A stretch of 64,000 nt of DNA from Leptobacterium sp964389205 (GCA_964389205.1 CAYMDH010000010.1:1-64000), one strand, 5' to 3'; positions 18,826 through 27,495 are shown, counted from the stretch's first letter. Numbers and translations are program-made. The notes: generated by a model not told the origin, from the sequence alone.

Positions 18826-19590
18826 TTAATTTTTTAATTCTACTAAAATGGGGCAATGGTCGCTATGTTTAGCTTCTGAAAGTATAACGGCTCTTTTTAA
18901 TTTTTCTTGCAATGATGTAGATACCATTGCATAATCCAAACGCCATCCTTTATTATTTGCTCTAGAATTTGCTCTGTAACTCCACCAAGAATAATTATGA
19001 GGTTCTTTATTAAAATGCCTAAAAGAATCTATAAAACCGCTTTTTATAAAATTACCTATCCATTCTCTTTCTACCGGCAAAAATCCTGACACACTTTTAT
19101 TTCTAACCGGATCGTGAATATCTATAGCTCCATGACAAATATTATAGTCTCCGCAAACAATAAGATTAGGATGTTTCTTCCTAAGTTCATTTGCATATTT
19201 TTGAAAGTCATCCATATACTTTAACTTGAAATTCACTCTGTCTATATTAGACCCTGAAGGCAAATACATGCTCATAATAGAAACTCCATTAATATCCACT
19301 CTTAAATTTCTCCCTTCTTGATCCATATACGCTATGCCTGTTCCATATTCTACATGATCTGGCTCTATTTTAGATAAGATCGCAACACCGCTATATCCCT
19401 TTTTTTGAGCACTAAACCAATAATGATGGTGGTATCCTATTTTCTCAAAAGCTGTAGTATCAAACTGTTCTTTATTTGCCTTAATTTCTTGAAGGCATAT
19501 AACATCAGGATTTGTAGTCTCTAGCCATTCTATAAAGCCTTTGTTAATAGCTGCACGTATACCATTTACGTTATAAGAGATTATTTTCAC
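18826..19590 (-). CDS. xth: Exodeoxyribonuclease III
   Basis: AP endonuclease / 3'-5' exonuclease for base-excision repair. The 254-residue length fits the ExoIII family. Motifs are the metal-binding Glu in CLQEIKANKEQFD, GYSGVAILSK, the Asp-Asn pair in CGDYNICHGAID, a WWSYRANSRANNKGWRLDYAM segment, and the final Asp-His in HSDHCPILVEL. The start is a GTG at 19590, which gives the canonical MKIISYNVNGIRAA. The overlapping ATG one base upstream is out of frame. It is 6 bases upstream of the OmpA-like gene, so they share a transcript. Confidence 0.95.
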   Translation of the reverse strand: MKIISYNVNGIRAAINKGFIEWLETTNPDVICLQEIKANKEQFDTTAFEKIGYHHHYWFSAQKKGYSGVAILSKIEPDHVEYGTGIAYMDQEGRNLRVDINGVSIMSMYLPSGSNIDRVNFKLKYMDDFQKYANELRKKHPNLIVCGDYNICHGAIDIHDPVRNKSVSGFLPVEREWIGNFIKSGFIDSFRHFNKEPHNYSWWSYRANSRANNKGWRLDYAMVSTSLQEKLKRAVILSEAKHSDHCPILVELKN

Positions 19591-19732
19591 ATTTTCGAAT
19601 TTAAAAATTTTGTATTGCTAAAGTACCAATATATTAAGAGATTTTTATCTTAAAAAAATCATATTCTTTTTTAAAAAAGGTTGATCTGATTAAAATAAAA
19701 GTATTAATAGCTTATTAACGCAACTTAACTAT

Positions 19733-19989
19733 ATGGTAGCACCTTGGCTACTAAATAAACAACCTGAACATACGAAAAAAATTATCTCATTATTACTCTT
19801 AATAGTTTCCTTTTTTAGATTTTCTCAAGAAAAAGCTTTAGGTTATAAAAAAAATTGGATGCAGTATTTTTATTAACAGAAACTATTGATATTACGTATA
19901 AATGAGTTCTAAATGAAGAATTTGTTATAGGAATTTCAGATCTTGTTTCCTTTGATTATGATATTGATTCCAAAAACCTTCTTTTTTAA
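19733..19989 (+). pseudogene. Remnant of an exported outer-membrane-barrel-like gene
   Basis: An ATG at 19733 opens 47 codons with an export-signal-like stretch (KKIISLLLLIVSFFRFSQ) and stops at 19876. Immediately after, in another frame, comes LLTETIDITYK, a TGA, then VLNEEFVIGISDLVSFDYDI, before a TAA at 19989. The ITYExVLNEExxVGIS pattern recalls small flavobacterial outer-membrane barrel proteins. Together the pieces look like the first third of such a gene, broken by at least one frameshift and one stop, with the rest lost. The whole 19591-20137 interval contains no other gene. Family assignment is inference from memory. Confidence 0.4.
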
Positions 19990-20137
19990 TTTTCATTTAA
20001 ATCAGATATGCTAATTAAAGACACATAATCGGTATATTTTCTTACGCTTATAAAGTATTTTAAACCATTTATATTTTAAGTTTTTATTCGTTTTATTTTT
20101 ATAATATTAAAACTATAATCTATTAAAAACTTAAATT

Positions 20138-20356
20138 ATGAAAAAAAAGAATTTCAATGCTAAATTATCTTTAAACAAAAAAGTGATTTCAGATTTACAC
20201 ACAAGAAAATTAAAAGGAGGTACTAATCCTGTAGAAGAAATTGCAGATGGCAATGGTAATGATGATACACAAGATTGCGGAACTCAAGGAGGCGCGCCAA
20301 CTTGTGCTGCTTGTGTTCCTACTAATATTGGCTGTGTTAGAGGAGGGCTTTGTTAA
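20138..20356 (+). CDS. Gly-Gly leader peptide precursor, 5-Cys core
   Basis: A 72-residue ribosomally made peptide precursor. The leader is MKKKNFNAKLSLNKKVISDL followed by a short linker and KGG. The pattern L-x-L-x-K-x-x-I-S-x-L then GG matches leaders seen in Bacteroidota class I lanthipeptide-type precursors. The 45-residue core is acidic at first, then Cys/Gly-rich (DCGTQGG, TCAACVPTNIGC, LC) with five cysteines and several Thr, so thioether or disulfide formation is possible. A second precursor follows by 34 bases. The start is preceded by AAAAACTTAAATT, a sequence shared with the other precursors. No maturation enzyme is in the window. Confidence 0.8.
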   Translation: MKKKNFNAKLSLNKKVISDLHTRKLKGGTNPVEEIADGNGNDDTQDCGTQGGAPTCAACVPTNIGCVRGGLC

Positions 20357-20390
20357 AAGATAAGCAAAATATTAACTATTAATTTTTATT

Positions 20391-20585
20391 ATGAAAAAAA
20401 AGAGTTTCAATACTAAATTACTTTTAAATAAAAAGGTAATTTCAGAGTTACATCAAAGAAATACAAAAGGAGGAACGGGAAGCGGAGGTTCTAATTTCAC
20501 AGATACTCCAGATTGCGAACTAACAATAGATTTCTATATGTGCGGAGAAAGTATTTTGAATATTTGTGAAAAAATTATCCAATAA
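20391..20585 (+). CDS. Gly-Gly leader peptide precursor, 3-Cys core
   Basis: A 64-residue precursor whose leader (MKKKSFNTKLLLNKKVISEL, then TKGG) is nearly the same as that of the gene 34 bases upstream. The core differs completely (TGSGGSNFTDTPDCELTIDF, then MCGESILNICEKIIQ) and has three cysteines. A conserved leader with a hypervariable core is the usual sign of a RiPP family modified by one promiscuous enzyme set. A terminator lies 21 bases after the stop, so the two form a bicistronic unit. Confidence 0.78.
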   Translation: MKKKSFNTKLLLNKKVISELHQRNTKGGTGSGGSNFTDTPDCELTIDFYMCGESILNICEKIIQ

Positions 20586-20605
20586 TTTTTTCTTTACAAA
20601 AGAAT

Positions 20606-20637
20606 AAAAGAGGAAGTATAGACATTTTCTCTTTTTT
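20606..20637 (+). terminator. Rho-independent terminator after the first precursor pair
   Basis: AAAAGAGGAA pairs with TTTCTCTTTT (one G-T wobble) around a 10-base loop and is followed by TT. It lies 21 bases after the second precursor stop. Confidence 0.6.
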
Positions 20638-20920
20638 ATTTACCACAATTTCTATATTAAATAGAATACTGTTATAAATTAAATCCTACACCAACGACTT
20701 TACACTACACTTCTAATAAATTTACTTCACTTATAAGTTCTTTTTTACTCTTATTTTATAAATCAGGAAAACTCTCTTTAGGATAAACACCTAAACAGCA
20801 GTAGTTTTACTCTGATATCATTGAGTACTTTTTAAAGTATCTATAAATTTTCTTATAAGAATAGACATACATCTTAAGTGTCATTAATTGTTTTAGGATA
20901 AATTTTAAAAACTTATTATT
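20638..20920 (+). promoter_or_regulatory. Non-coding interval with short palindromes upstream of the 8-Cys precursor
   Basis: No open frame is convincing here. Two short inverted repeats lie 60-95 bases before the next precursor: TACTTTTTAAAGTA (20826-20839) and TTCTTATAAGAA (20850-20861). They could be operator or promoter elements. No exact TAnnTTTG box is present. The 3' end (AAAAACTTATTATT) matches the region just before other precursor starts. Confidence 0.35.
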
Positions 20921-21169
20921 ATGAAAAAAAAGAATGTAAATCTAAAATTGAACTTATCTAAAAAAACTATTTCTAACTTGGACAAATCTGGACTTACGGG
21001 AGGTACAGCCATGGATTTTTCAGCAAATAGTTATTGTGGATTTCCATGCATTGTTAGCTTAGAATGCGACCCTACAGATGATTGCGGTCCAGCGACTCTT
21101 GCTGGCAATACATGTGCCGGGCTTTCTTGTGAAGGTTTTACATGTGCTGGGCTTAATTGTCCTGGTTAA
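20921..21169 (+). CDS. Gly-Gly leader peptide precursor, 8-Cys repetitive core
   Basis: An 82-residue precursor with the family leader (MKKKNVNLKLNLSKKTISNL, then LTGG). The 54-residue core carries eight cysteines. Its last part is repetitive: TCAGLSCEGF followed by TCAGLNCPG, with Cys every fifth residue (C-AGLS-C-EGFT-C-AGLN-C). This matches a 30-base DNA repeat (21110-21130 and 21140-21160). Many Thr and Ser lie next to Cys, which suits lanthionine-type or disulfide cross-linking. It is monocistronic, behind the terminator of the previous pair, and ends in its own strong terminator. Confidence 0.8.
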   Translation: MKKKNVNLKLNLSKKTISNLDKSGLTGGTAMDFSANSYCGFPCIVSLECDPTDDCGPATLAGNTCAGLSCEGFTCAGLNCPG

Positions 21170-21195
21170 TAATTATCAAATAGTATTAGATAATC

Positions 21196-21231
21196 AAAAA
21201 GCTTACAAATTTTTATTTGTAAGCTTTTTTT
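21196..21231. terminator. Bidirectional rho-independent terminator
   Basis: A 14-base perfect stem AAAAAGCTTACAAA / TTTGTAAGCTTTTT with a 6-base loop and T-runs on both strands. It lies between the 8-Cys precursor (plus) and glyS (minus). Confidence 0.9.
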
Positions 21232-21257
21232 ATATTATTTATATAAATTTAAAATTG

Positions 21258-22799
21258 TTATACCTTCATCAACCAAGTTCGCATATCAACTTCTTTAGCA
21301 ATCATAGTACGAAGTTCTTTTATATGTACTCGATCTTGTTGCATCGTATCCCTATGACGTATAGTAACCGTCTCATCTTCTAATGTTTGATGATCTACCG
21401 TAATACAAAAGGGAGTTCCAGCTGCATCTTGACGTCTGTATCTTTTTCCTACTGCGTCTTTCTCGTCGTATAAAGTACTGAAATCCCATTTTAGATCGTC
21501 AATAATTTTACGAGCTATTTCTGGCAATCCATCTTTTTTAACTAAAGGAAAAACTGCTACTTTGGTTGGTGCTAAAACTGCCGGTAATTTTAATACTACT
21601 CGTGTAGATCCGTCCTCTAGAGTTTCGTCTTGTAAAGAATTTGAGAAAACTGCTAAAAACATACGATCTAAACCAATAGAAGTTTCTAAAACATAAGGCG
21701 TGTAACGTTCGTTAATCGCTGGGTCAAAATATTGAAGTTTCTTATTAGAGAACTCCTCATGACTGTTTAAATCAAAATCTGTTCGAGAATGAATTCCTTC
21801 TAATTCTTTAAATCCAAATGGAAACTTAAATTCTATATCGGCAGCTGCATCTGCATAATGTGCTAATTTATCATGATCGTGAAAACGATAATTATCTTCA
21901 CCCATTCCTAATGATAAATGCCATTTTAAGCGCGCTTCTTTCCAATGTTTATACCATTCTTTTTGAGTCCCAGGTTTGATAAAAAACTGCATTTCCATTT
22001 GCTCAAACTCACGCATTCTAAAGATAAATTGCCTGGCAACGATTTCATTTCGAAACGCTTTTCCGGTTTGCGCTATTCCAAAAGGAATTTTCATCCTTCC
22101 TGTTTTCTGTACATTTAAAAAGTTTACAAAAATACCCTGCGCTGTTTCTGGGCGTAAATACAAATCTACCGCATGTTCTGCAGAAGCTCCTAATTTGGTA
22201 GCAAACATTAAATTGAATTGTTTAACATCTGTCCAATTCTTACTTCCTGATATTGGACATACTATTCCTAAACCTTCAATTAATTGCTTAAATCCTTCTA
22301 AATCTTCTTCTTCTTGAACTTTTGTTAACTGAATGGTGATTTCATCTATTTGTTTTTGACGACGGATTACATTTGGATTCGTTTCTCGAAATTGCTTTTC
22401 ATCAAAAGCTTCTCCAAAACGCTTTTTAGCTTTAAGAACATCTTTTACAATTTTCTCATTAATTTTCTCTCTAAATTCTTCTACCAGAACATCTGCACGA
22501 TACCTTTTTTTAGAATCTTTATTGTCTATTAATGGATCGCTAAAAGCATCAACATGACCAGATGCTTTCCATGTTGTGGGATGCATAAAAATAGCTGCAT
22601 CGAGGCCTACTATATTTTCATTCATCTGTACCATGGCTTTCCACCAATACTCCCGAATATTTTTCTTTAATTCAACCCCATTTTGACCATAGTCATAAAC
22701 AGCGCTTAATCCATCATATATTTCACTAGAAGGAAAGATATACCCATATTCTTTCGCATGAGATATTACCTTCTTAAAATGTTCATCTTGATTTGCCAT
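21258..22799 (-). CDS. glyS: Glycine--tRNA ligase (homodimeric type)
   Basis: Charges tRNA-Gly in the cytoplasm. The 513-residue class II synthetase is the single-chain (alpha2) type and not the bacterial alpha2beta2 type. Visible parts are the N-terminal YIFPSSEIYDGLSAVYDYG, motif 2 FRNEIVARQFIFRMREFEQ, the motif 3 region LETSIGLDRMFLAV, and the anticodon-binding domain (KVAVFPLVKKDGLPEIA; RRQDAAGTPFCITVD). The -7 box TATTTTTG lies only 4 bases before the ATG, which suggests a leaderless mRNA. Confidence 0.97.
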   Translation of the reverse strand: MANQDEHFKKVISHAKEYGYIFPSSEIYDGLSAVYDYGQNGVELKKNIREYWWKAMVQMNENIVGLDAAIFMHPTTWKASGHVDAFSDPLIDNKDSKKRYRADVLVEEFREKINEKIVKDVLKAKKRFGEAFDEKQFRETNPNVIRRQKQIDEITIQLTKVQEEEDLEGFKQLIEGLGIVCPISGSKNWTDVKQFNLMFATKLGASAEHAVDLYLRPETAQGIFVNFLNVQKTGRMKIPFGIAQTGKAFRNEIVARQFIFRMREFEQMEMQFFIKPGTQKEWYKHWKEARLKWHLSLGMGEDNYRFHDHDKLAHYADAAADIEFKFPFGFKELEGIHSRTDFDLNSHEEFSNKKLQYFDPAINERYTPYVLETSIGLDRMFLAVFSNSLQDETLEDGSTRVVLKLPAVLAPTKVAVFPLVKKDGLPEIARKIIDDLKWDFSTLYDEKDAVGKRYRRQDAAGTPFCITVDHQTLEDETVTIRHRDTMQQDRVHIKELRTMIAKEVDMRTWLMKV

Positions 22800-22803
22800 A
22801 TCG

Positions 22804-22811
22804 CAAAAATA
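22804..22811 (-). promoter_or_regulatory. -7 promoter box abutting the glyS start
   Basis: The reverse strand reads TATTTTTG (exact TAnnTTTG), then CGAT and the glyS ATG. Transcription starting 3-5 bases after the box would begin at or beside the start codon. Confidence 0.55.
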
Positions 22812-22835
22812 GAATTTTTAAAGTCAATTTAAATG

Positions 22836-23759
22836 CTATTTCAGCTGAAAAGTAGTACTAGAAAGCAATTTTTCTTGATAGAAGAGATTTACTATATAAT
22901 TTCCTGAAAGAACTTCTTCTTGGGTTGTATTTATATAATCACAAACATCTATAGGCTTGTCTTTTATTTCTATAGATAATCGTTTACTATACGTGAGAAG
23001 TTTATCATCAAACGTGATTGTTTTTTTGTTTCCCATCACATTATTTCGTGGGTTAATTATCTGTATAAAAACATCATTTTGAAGGTTTTTAAGTAATTTA
23101 TTGGGCAATATTACAAAACAAGCCTGTATTAACTCTGTTCTACTTGCTTTATTGGTTTCTGTTGCTTTTCCATTAGATCGTAATCTATACGATGTCCCTT
23201 TTAAGTTATATATCGTTAGGATAGAGCCATCTGTTATTTTACTGGTAAGTACTGTATTTGTTTTTTCTAAAGAATCTTTACTTTTTTCTAGAACATTATT
23301 AGAATCTTTCAATGCTTCAGAATATTCACTAAGGTCATTAATTTTAAGTTTACTAATATCTATTTCTCGTTCTAATAAAAGGTTTTGATATTGAATAGAA
23401 TCGATGATTTTACGATAACGTTCATTTTCTTTTCTCATCGTAGATAATTCTCCTCTGTACGTTTGTAATACATTATAATCTATCTCTAATGATGCCAAAG
23501 AATCTAAAAGAGTCCCTATACGTTCTCTATTTTCTTTGATTTCTATGGCCACTTTCCCTTTTGCTTCGGTAAGTTCTCCAAAGCTCTTTTGCATTTCTTT
23601 AAGATCATTAATAATCATCTCTTTTTCATTTGCTAAAAAAGAAACTTTCTCTCCACTTTCCATATAATTAAAGTAAGTGAGACTTATTAATGTAGCAATT
23701 GCGAGAAATAGTGCTCCAAGTATTATTTTCTGACCTAATTGTTTATTTTGCGGCTTCAT
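22836..23759 (-). CDS. Membrane-anchored coiled-coil protein of unknown function
   Basis: A 307-residue protein not recognised beyond its architecture. It has a single N-terminal membrane helix at about residues 12-32 (IILGALFLAIATLISLTYF). A long coiled coil follows over roughly residues 40-170, with heptads rich in Glu, Lys and Leu. A C-terminal globular domain (about 175-307) contains YNLKGTSYRLRSNGKATETN and ends in beta-rich segments. The topology suggests a short cytoplasmic tail with the coil and C-domain in the periplasm. It lies between glyS and the divergent comF, 36 bases before glyS, and may share transcription with it. Similar proteins in flavobacteria are usually left as hypothetical. 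Confidence 0.75.
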   Translation of the reverse strand: MKPQNKQLGQKIILGALFLAIATLISLTYFNYMESGEKVSFLANEKEMIINDLKEMQKSFGELTEAKGKVAIEIKENRERIGTLLDSLASLEIDYNVLQTYRGELSTMRKENERYRKIIDSIQYQNLLLEREIDISKLKINDLSEYSEALKDSNNVLEKSKDSLEKTNTVLTSKITDGSILTIYNLKGTSYRLRSNGKATETNKASRTELIQACFVILPNKLLKNLQNDVFIQIINPRNNVMGNKKTITFDDKLLTYSKRLSIEIKDKPIDVCDYINTTQEEVLSGNYIVNLFYQEKLLSSTTFQLK

Positions 23760-23770
23760 GAATTTTTACA

Positions 23771-23778
23771 TAGCTTTG
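23771..23778 (+). promoter_or_regulatory. -7 promoter box for the ComF-family gene
   Basis: TAGCTTTG, an exact TAnnTTTG match, 29 bases upstream of the TTG start of the ComF-family gene. No clear -33 element. Confidence 0.4.
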
Positions 23779-23807
23779 GTCAAGCATAACGATCATAGCT
23801 CCTTAAG

Positions 23808-24497
23808 TTGGTAAATATACTAAATGATATTGAAAGTTTATTCTTTCCAGACCTTTGTTTGGGATGCGAATCAATGCTTTTTAAAAATGAAAATATCATT
23901 TGTGCAAATTGCAGACATGAACTTCCATTAACACATTATCACAAAATAAAAGAAAATCCTATTGAAAAAATTTTCTATGGAAGAGTTGTTATTGAAAATG
24001 CAACTGCATTCTTGAATTTTGAAAAAAAGAATATTACCCAAACGCTTATTCATCAATTAAAATATAAAGGACATCAAAAAATTGGAGCCATGTTAGGAAC
24101 ATGGATGGCTACAGATTTAAAAAAAGATAGTAAATATCAAGATATTGATATTGTAATACCTGTACCTCTTCATAAAAAAAAATATCATAAAAGAGGATAT
24201 AACCAAGTATCTTTATTTGCGAAAAGTTTGGCGTTAGGTCTAGACGCACATTTTGATGAAAACGTACTTCTTCGTATTCATAATACAAAAGCTCAGACAT
24301 TTAAAAATAGAGTTATGAGAGGAACTAATGATCACACAATATTCTCTTTAGTAGATCATGAAAAATTAAACAATAAACATATTTTATTAGTAGATGATGT
24401 TGTAACCACTGGCGCAACTATAGAAGCATGTGTTAAAAAGCTTCAGATTGTTACCAACATTAAAATTAGTATCGCCACTATGGCATTAACTCAGTGA
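23808..24497 (+). CDS. ComF family phosphoribosyltransferase-like protein
   Basis: A 229-residue homologue of ComFC/GntX, linked in other bacteria to natural transformation. The N-terminal zinc-binding motif is CLGC...CANC. The type I phosphoribosyltransferase domain contains IVIPVPLHKKKYHKRGYNQ and the PRPP loop ILLVDDVVTTGATIEAC. The start is a TTG at 23808. The first in-frame ATG lies after the first Cys pair, so starting there would destroy the zinc site. Length is normal for the family. The gene is divergent from the coiled-coil membrane protein. Confidence 0.88.
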   Translation: MVNILNDIESLFFPDLCLGCESMLFKNENIICANCRHELPLTHYHKIKENPIEKIFYGRVVIENATAFLNFEKKNITQTLIHQLKYKGHQKIGAMLGTWMATDLKKDSKYQDIDIVIPVPLHKKKYHKRGYNQVSLFAKSLALGLDAHFDENVLLRIHNTKAQTFKNRVMRGTNDHTIFSLVDHEKLNNKHILLVDDVVTTGATIEACVKKLQIVTNIKISIATMALTQ

Positions 24498-24577
24498 TTT
24501 TATTGGTATTTTGTGATTTCTCATTTCTAGATTATTAAAAATAGTTGTTATTTTGCAACCTAACAAGCTGGAGGTTC

Positions 24578-26188
24578 ATGAAGGATAAAGTTATTCGGGT
24601 TGGTTTATTTTTTGCGATATTGGTATCGCTTATAAACTGTGCTAAAAGAGGAACTCCAGGTGGGGGCCCAAGAGATATAACATCTCCTGAAATAACAAAA
24701 GCATCTCCAAAATTAAACACTACTAATTTTAAAGGGAAAAGAATTCGTATTTCATTTAATGAGTATATAAAACTCAATGAACTACAAAAACAATTAATCA
24801 TTTCACCACCTTTAAAACAATTTCCTCAAATTAGACCCCAAGGAAGTGCAAATACTTTTATAGACATTATCATAAAAGATACCTTAAGAGAAAACACAAC
24901 CTATGTGTTAAATTTTGGACAGAGTATTGTAGATAATAACGAAGGAAATCCTTATTCTTTTTTTAAGTATGTGTTTTCTACTGGAGATTATATAGATTCT
25001 TTAACCGTTTCAGGTTTTATAAAAGATGCCAAAAAAAAAGAAGCAGATGAATTTGTGTCTGTTATGTTATATGAAATTGATTCTACTTATACAGATTCTA
25101 TTATTTATAAAAAACCTCCCACTTATATAACAAATACTTTAGATAGTGTTGTTAGTTTTGAACTTACAAATTTGAAAGCAGGGAAATATATGTTGATTGC
25201 AATGAAGGATATTAGCAGCAACAATTTATTTAATCAAAAAACAGATAAAATAGCCTTTATTGAAAATTTCATAGAAATTCCAACAGATAGTATTTATACA
25301 TTAAACTTATTTAAAGAAATAAACGACTACAGAGCTTCTAAACCTTCTTTGGTTTCTAAAAATCGTATTATTTTTGGTTATGAAGGAGATCCCGAGAACA
25401 AGATGAATATTGAGTTATTATCTGATGTTCCTGATGATTTTCACTATAAAATTGTAAAAGAACATGAAAAAGACACTTTAAATTATTGGTTTACTCCTAT
25501 TGATGTAGATTCTTTAATTTTTAAAGTTTCACACCCTACCAAAATAGATACTTTTAATATAAAATTTAAAGATTTATATAATGATTCTCTAATATTAACT
25601 CCTAAAGAAAGAAGGAATATAAAATTTGGCAATCCTTATATAATACATGCTAATATCCCGTTGGTTAAAAACGACACAAATAAAATAACACTCATTGACA
25701 AAGATTCTATCTCGATTCCTTTTAATGCTGAGATAGACTCTTTAAAAAATGAATTCAAAATTTTGTGGGAAATCGCTCCAAGTGAACGATATCAATTAAA
25801 AATGCTTCCAGGAGCGTTGGAAGATTTTTATGGAAATAGTAACGATACCATCAATTATTTTATTAATTCTAAAGGATATGCAGATTTAGGGAGTATTAAT
25901 GTTACCCTACAAAATGTTACTTCTTTCCCTCTTATTATTCAATTAATTGATGATAATGGAGATGTTGCTGTAGAACAATTCGCAGACAGCTCTCAATTTA
26001 ATTATGATTTTAGATATCTCAATCCTGGAAATTATTTTCTCCGTGTTATTTTTGACTCTAACGGAAATAAAAAATGGGATACAGGCAATTATCTTCAAAA
26101 GTTACAACCCGAGAGAATTGCATATTATCCGGAAGCTATAGAACTCCGAGCTAACTGGGAACCTCAAATACGATTTATTTTAGATTAA
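24578..26188 (+). CDS. Ig-like-domain lipoprotein
   Basis: A 536-residue outer-membrane or surface lipoprotein (lipobox SLINCAKRG). It begins with a bacterial Ig-like (SbsA/Ig_5-type) domain: SPEITKASPKLNTTNFKGKR, then ISFNEYIKL and YVLNFGQSIVDNNEGNP, over about residues 30-135. Several beta-rich segments follow, with a C-terminal prealbumin-like piece (NPGNYFLRVIFDSNGNKKWD). Function unknown. The frame extends to a TTG at 24545, but the ATG at 24578 begins the lipoprotein signal and follows GGAGG, unusually Shine-Dalgarno-like for this phylum although only 3 bases away. The stop overlaps the convergent amidase gene by 14 bases. Confidence 0.78.
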   Translation: MKDKVIRVGLFFAILVSLINCAKRGTPGGGPRDITSPEITKASPKLNTTNFKGKRIRISFNEYIKLNELQKQLIISPPLKQFPQIRPQGSANTFIDIIIKDTLRENTTYVLNFGQSIVDNNEGNPYSFFKYVFSTGDYIDSLTVSGFIKDAKKKEADEFVSVMLYEIDSTYTDSIIYKKPPTYITNTLDSVVSFELTNLKAGKYMLIAMKDISSNNLFNQKTDKIAFIENFIEIPTDSIYTLNLFKEINDYRASKPSLVSKNRIIFGYEGDPENKMNIELLSDVPDDFHYKIVKEHEKDTLNYWFTPIDVDSLIFKVSHPTKIDTFNIKFKDLYNDSLILTPKERRNIKFGNPYIIHANIPLVKNDTNKITLIDKDSISIPFNAEIDSLKNEFKILWEIAPSERYQLKMLPGALEDFYGNSNDTINYFINSKGYADLGSINVTLQNVTSFPLIIQLIDDNGDVAVEQFADSSQFNYDFRYLNPGNYFLRVIFDSNGNKKWDTGNYLQKLQPERIAYYPEAIELRANWEPQIRFILD

Positions 26189-26945
26189 AAACATCTCGAT
26201 CTTGTAAAAACATGAGTTTACGACGATAAAGTTCAATGTTTCTTTTAGATATTTCTACAAGAATGGTTTCTTCCGTTTCACTATAACCTATTCTATCTCC
26301 TAAAACATCATATACTGCAGAATGTCCTGAATATTCATGCCCATTCTCATCTTTTCCAACCCTATTAACACCCACACAATATGCCATGTTTTCAATAGCT
26401 CTCGCTTTTAAAAGTGCATCCCATGCATTTATACGTGGTTTGGGCCAATTGGCAACATATAGAAGTAAATCATAATCTTCTGTATTTCTTGCCCAAACAG
26501 GAAAGCGAAGATCATAACATACTAACGGGCAGATTTTCCAGTCTTTATATTTAAGTATTAGTTTTTCCTTTCCTCTTTCATATACTTCATGCTCTCCTGC
26601 TAACGTAAATGTATGTCGTTTATCATAGTATTCTATTGTACCCTCTGGTTTTACAAATAGAAAACGATTATACGATTTCTCATCAACCTTAATAACAACA
26701 CTCCCACATATTGCTGCGTTTTTTATTTTTGATTGTTTTTTCATCCAGTTTACGGTGTTCCCTTCCATAGTTTCTGAAACTTTAGAAGGATTCATTGTAA
26801 ATCCGGTCGAAAACATTTCTGGTAGTATAATAATATCAACTGTTTCTTTGATATCATTAATCCTATTCTCTATATTCTTTAGATTCTTATTAGGATCTTC
26901 CCAGACCAGACTTGTTTGAACTAATGCTAATTTTAGTGATTTCAT
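26175..26945 (-). CDS. Nitrilase-superfamily amidase (omega-amidase/YafV-like)
   Basis: Carbon-nitrogen hydrolase of 256 residues. The Glu-Lys-Cys triad is visible: Glu in IILPEMFSTGF, Lys in YYDKRHTFTLAGEHEVY, and Cys in PLVCYDLRFPVWARN. The FTLAGEHEVYERG and NWPKPRINAWDALLKARAIEN segments place it with omega-amidases, which hydrolyse alpha-ketoglutaramate and related metabolites for repair. It lies 23 bases downstream of the ankyrin gene on the same strand and overlaps the tail of the convergent Ig-like lipoprotein gene by 14 bases. Confidence 0.9.
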   Translation of the reverse strand: MKSLKLALVQTSLVWEDPNKNLKNIENRINDIKETVDIIILPEMFSTGFTMNPSKVSETMEGNTVNWMKKQSKIKNAAICGSVVIKVDEKSYNRFLFVKPEGTIEYYDKRHTFTLAGEHEVYERGKEKLILKYKDWKICPLVCYDLRFPVWARNTEDYDLLLYVANWPKPRINAWDALLKARAIENMAYCVGVNRVGKDENGHEYSGHSAVYDVLGDRIGYSETEETILVEISKRNIELYRRKLMFLQDRDVFNLK

Positions 26946-26968
26946 TATTGTAGATATAATTTAAAAGA

Positions 26969-27445
26969 CTATGATTCTAATAAAACCACAAGATTGCTTA
27001 ATCCTTGCATTTTTGCATGGCTTGCAGCAGTATTTCCTCTAAGGTCTTTTATAGAAGGATCTGCCCCATTTGCAAGTAATAATTTAGCAATACTTTCGTG
27101 CCCAAAGGTAGCTGCATAAATAAGTGCAGTAGCTCCATTTCCATTTACTGAATTCACATTAGCCCCTCTTTCAATAAGAGTCTCGGCAACTTGCTTATAG
27201 CCTTTAAAGCAAACACCCATAAGAGCTGTGTTGCCTGCACTATCTTTATCATCAATACCTGCATTAAGATCTAATAAAAGATTTGTTACTTCAATATGAT
27301 TGTAATATGCTGCTAAAACCAAAGGTGTAGACCCTCGGGTATCTCTTGTACTTACTAAATTTGGTTCTGAAACCAACATTGATTTTATAATGGAAGCATC
27401 TCCATCTCGGAGTGCATTAAAAAAAGATTCTGTTGTTGTTTTCAT
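26969..27445 (-). CDS. Ankyrin-repeat protein
   Basis: A 158-residue protein almost entirely made of about four ankyrin repeats: GSTPLVLAAYYNHIEVTNLL, GNTALMGVCFKGYKQVAETL, GATALIYAATFGHESIAKLL and GNTAASHAKMQGL. It has no signal peptide, so it is presumably a cytoplasmic protein-protein adaptor. Small ankyrin proteins of this kind accompany catalases in many bacteria (AnkB-type), but no catalase gene is present here. The frame opens at a TTG at 27472 inside a hairpin; the ATG at 27445 is the likely start. The amidase gene follows by 23 bases. Confidence 0.85.
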   Translation of the reverse strand: MKTTTESFFNALRDGDASIIKSMLVSEPNLVSTRDTRGSTPLVLAAYYNHIEVTNLLLDLNAGIDDKDSAGNTALMGVCFKGYKQVAETLIERGANVNSVNGNGATALIYAATFGHESIAKLLLANGADPSIKDLRGNTAASHAKMQGLSNLVVLLES

Positions 27446-27463
27446 TGTATAAAAATAATTAAA

Positions 27464-27495
27464 AAAGAGCAAACATCAATTGATGTCTACTCTTT
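27464..27495 (-). promoter_or_regulatory. Terminator-like hairpin in the leader of the ankyrin gene
   Basis: ACATCAATTGATGT (27473-27486) is a perfect palindrome, extended by AAAGAG and CTCTTT after 3-base mismatched arms. On the reverse strand it ends in CTCTTTTTTAATT, which is terminator-like, yet it lies 19 bases upstream of the ankyrin start. It may be an attenuator, or the terminator of a gene now lost. Confidence 0.5.

Noticed and set aside
20138..21169. Reading the Cys-rich precursors as antimicrobial toxins with immunity genes
   Set aside because: No adjacent immunity-like or transporter gene is present, so a toxin role cannot be supported from this window.
21078..21383. Forward open frame of about 100 codons after the 8-Cys precursor
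   Set aside because: It runs in another frame through the precursor, then through the terminator and the end of glyS; a shadow.
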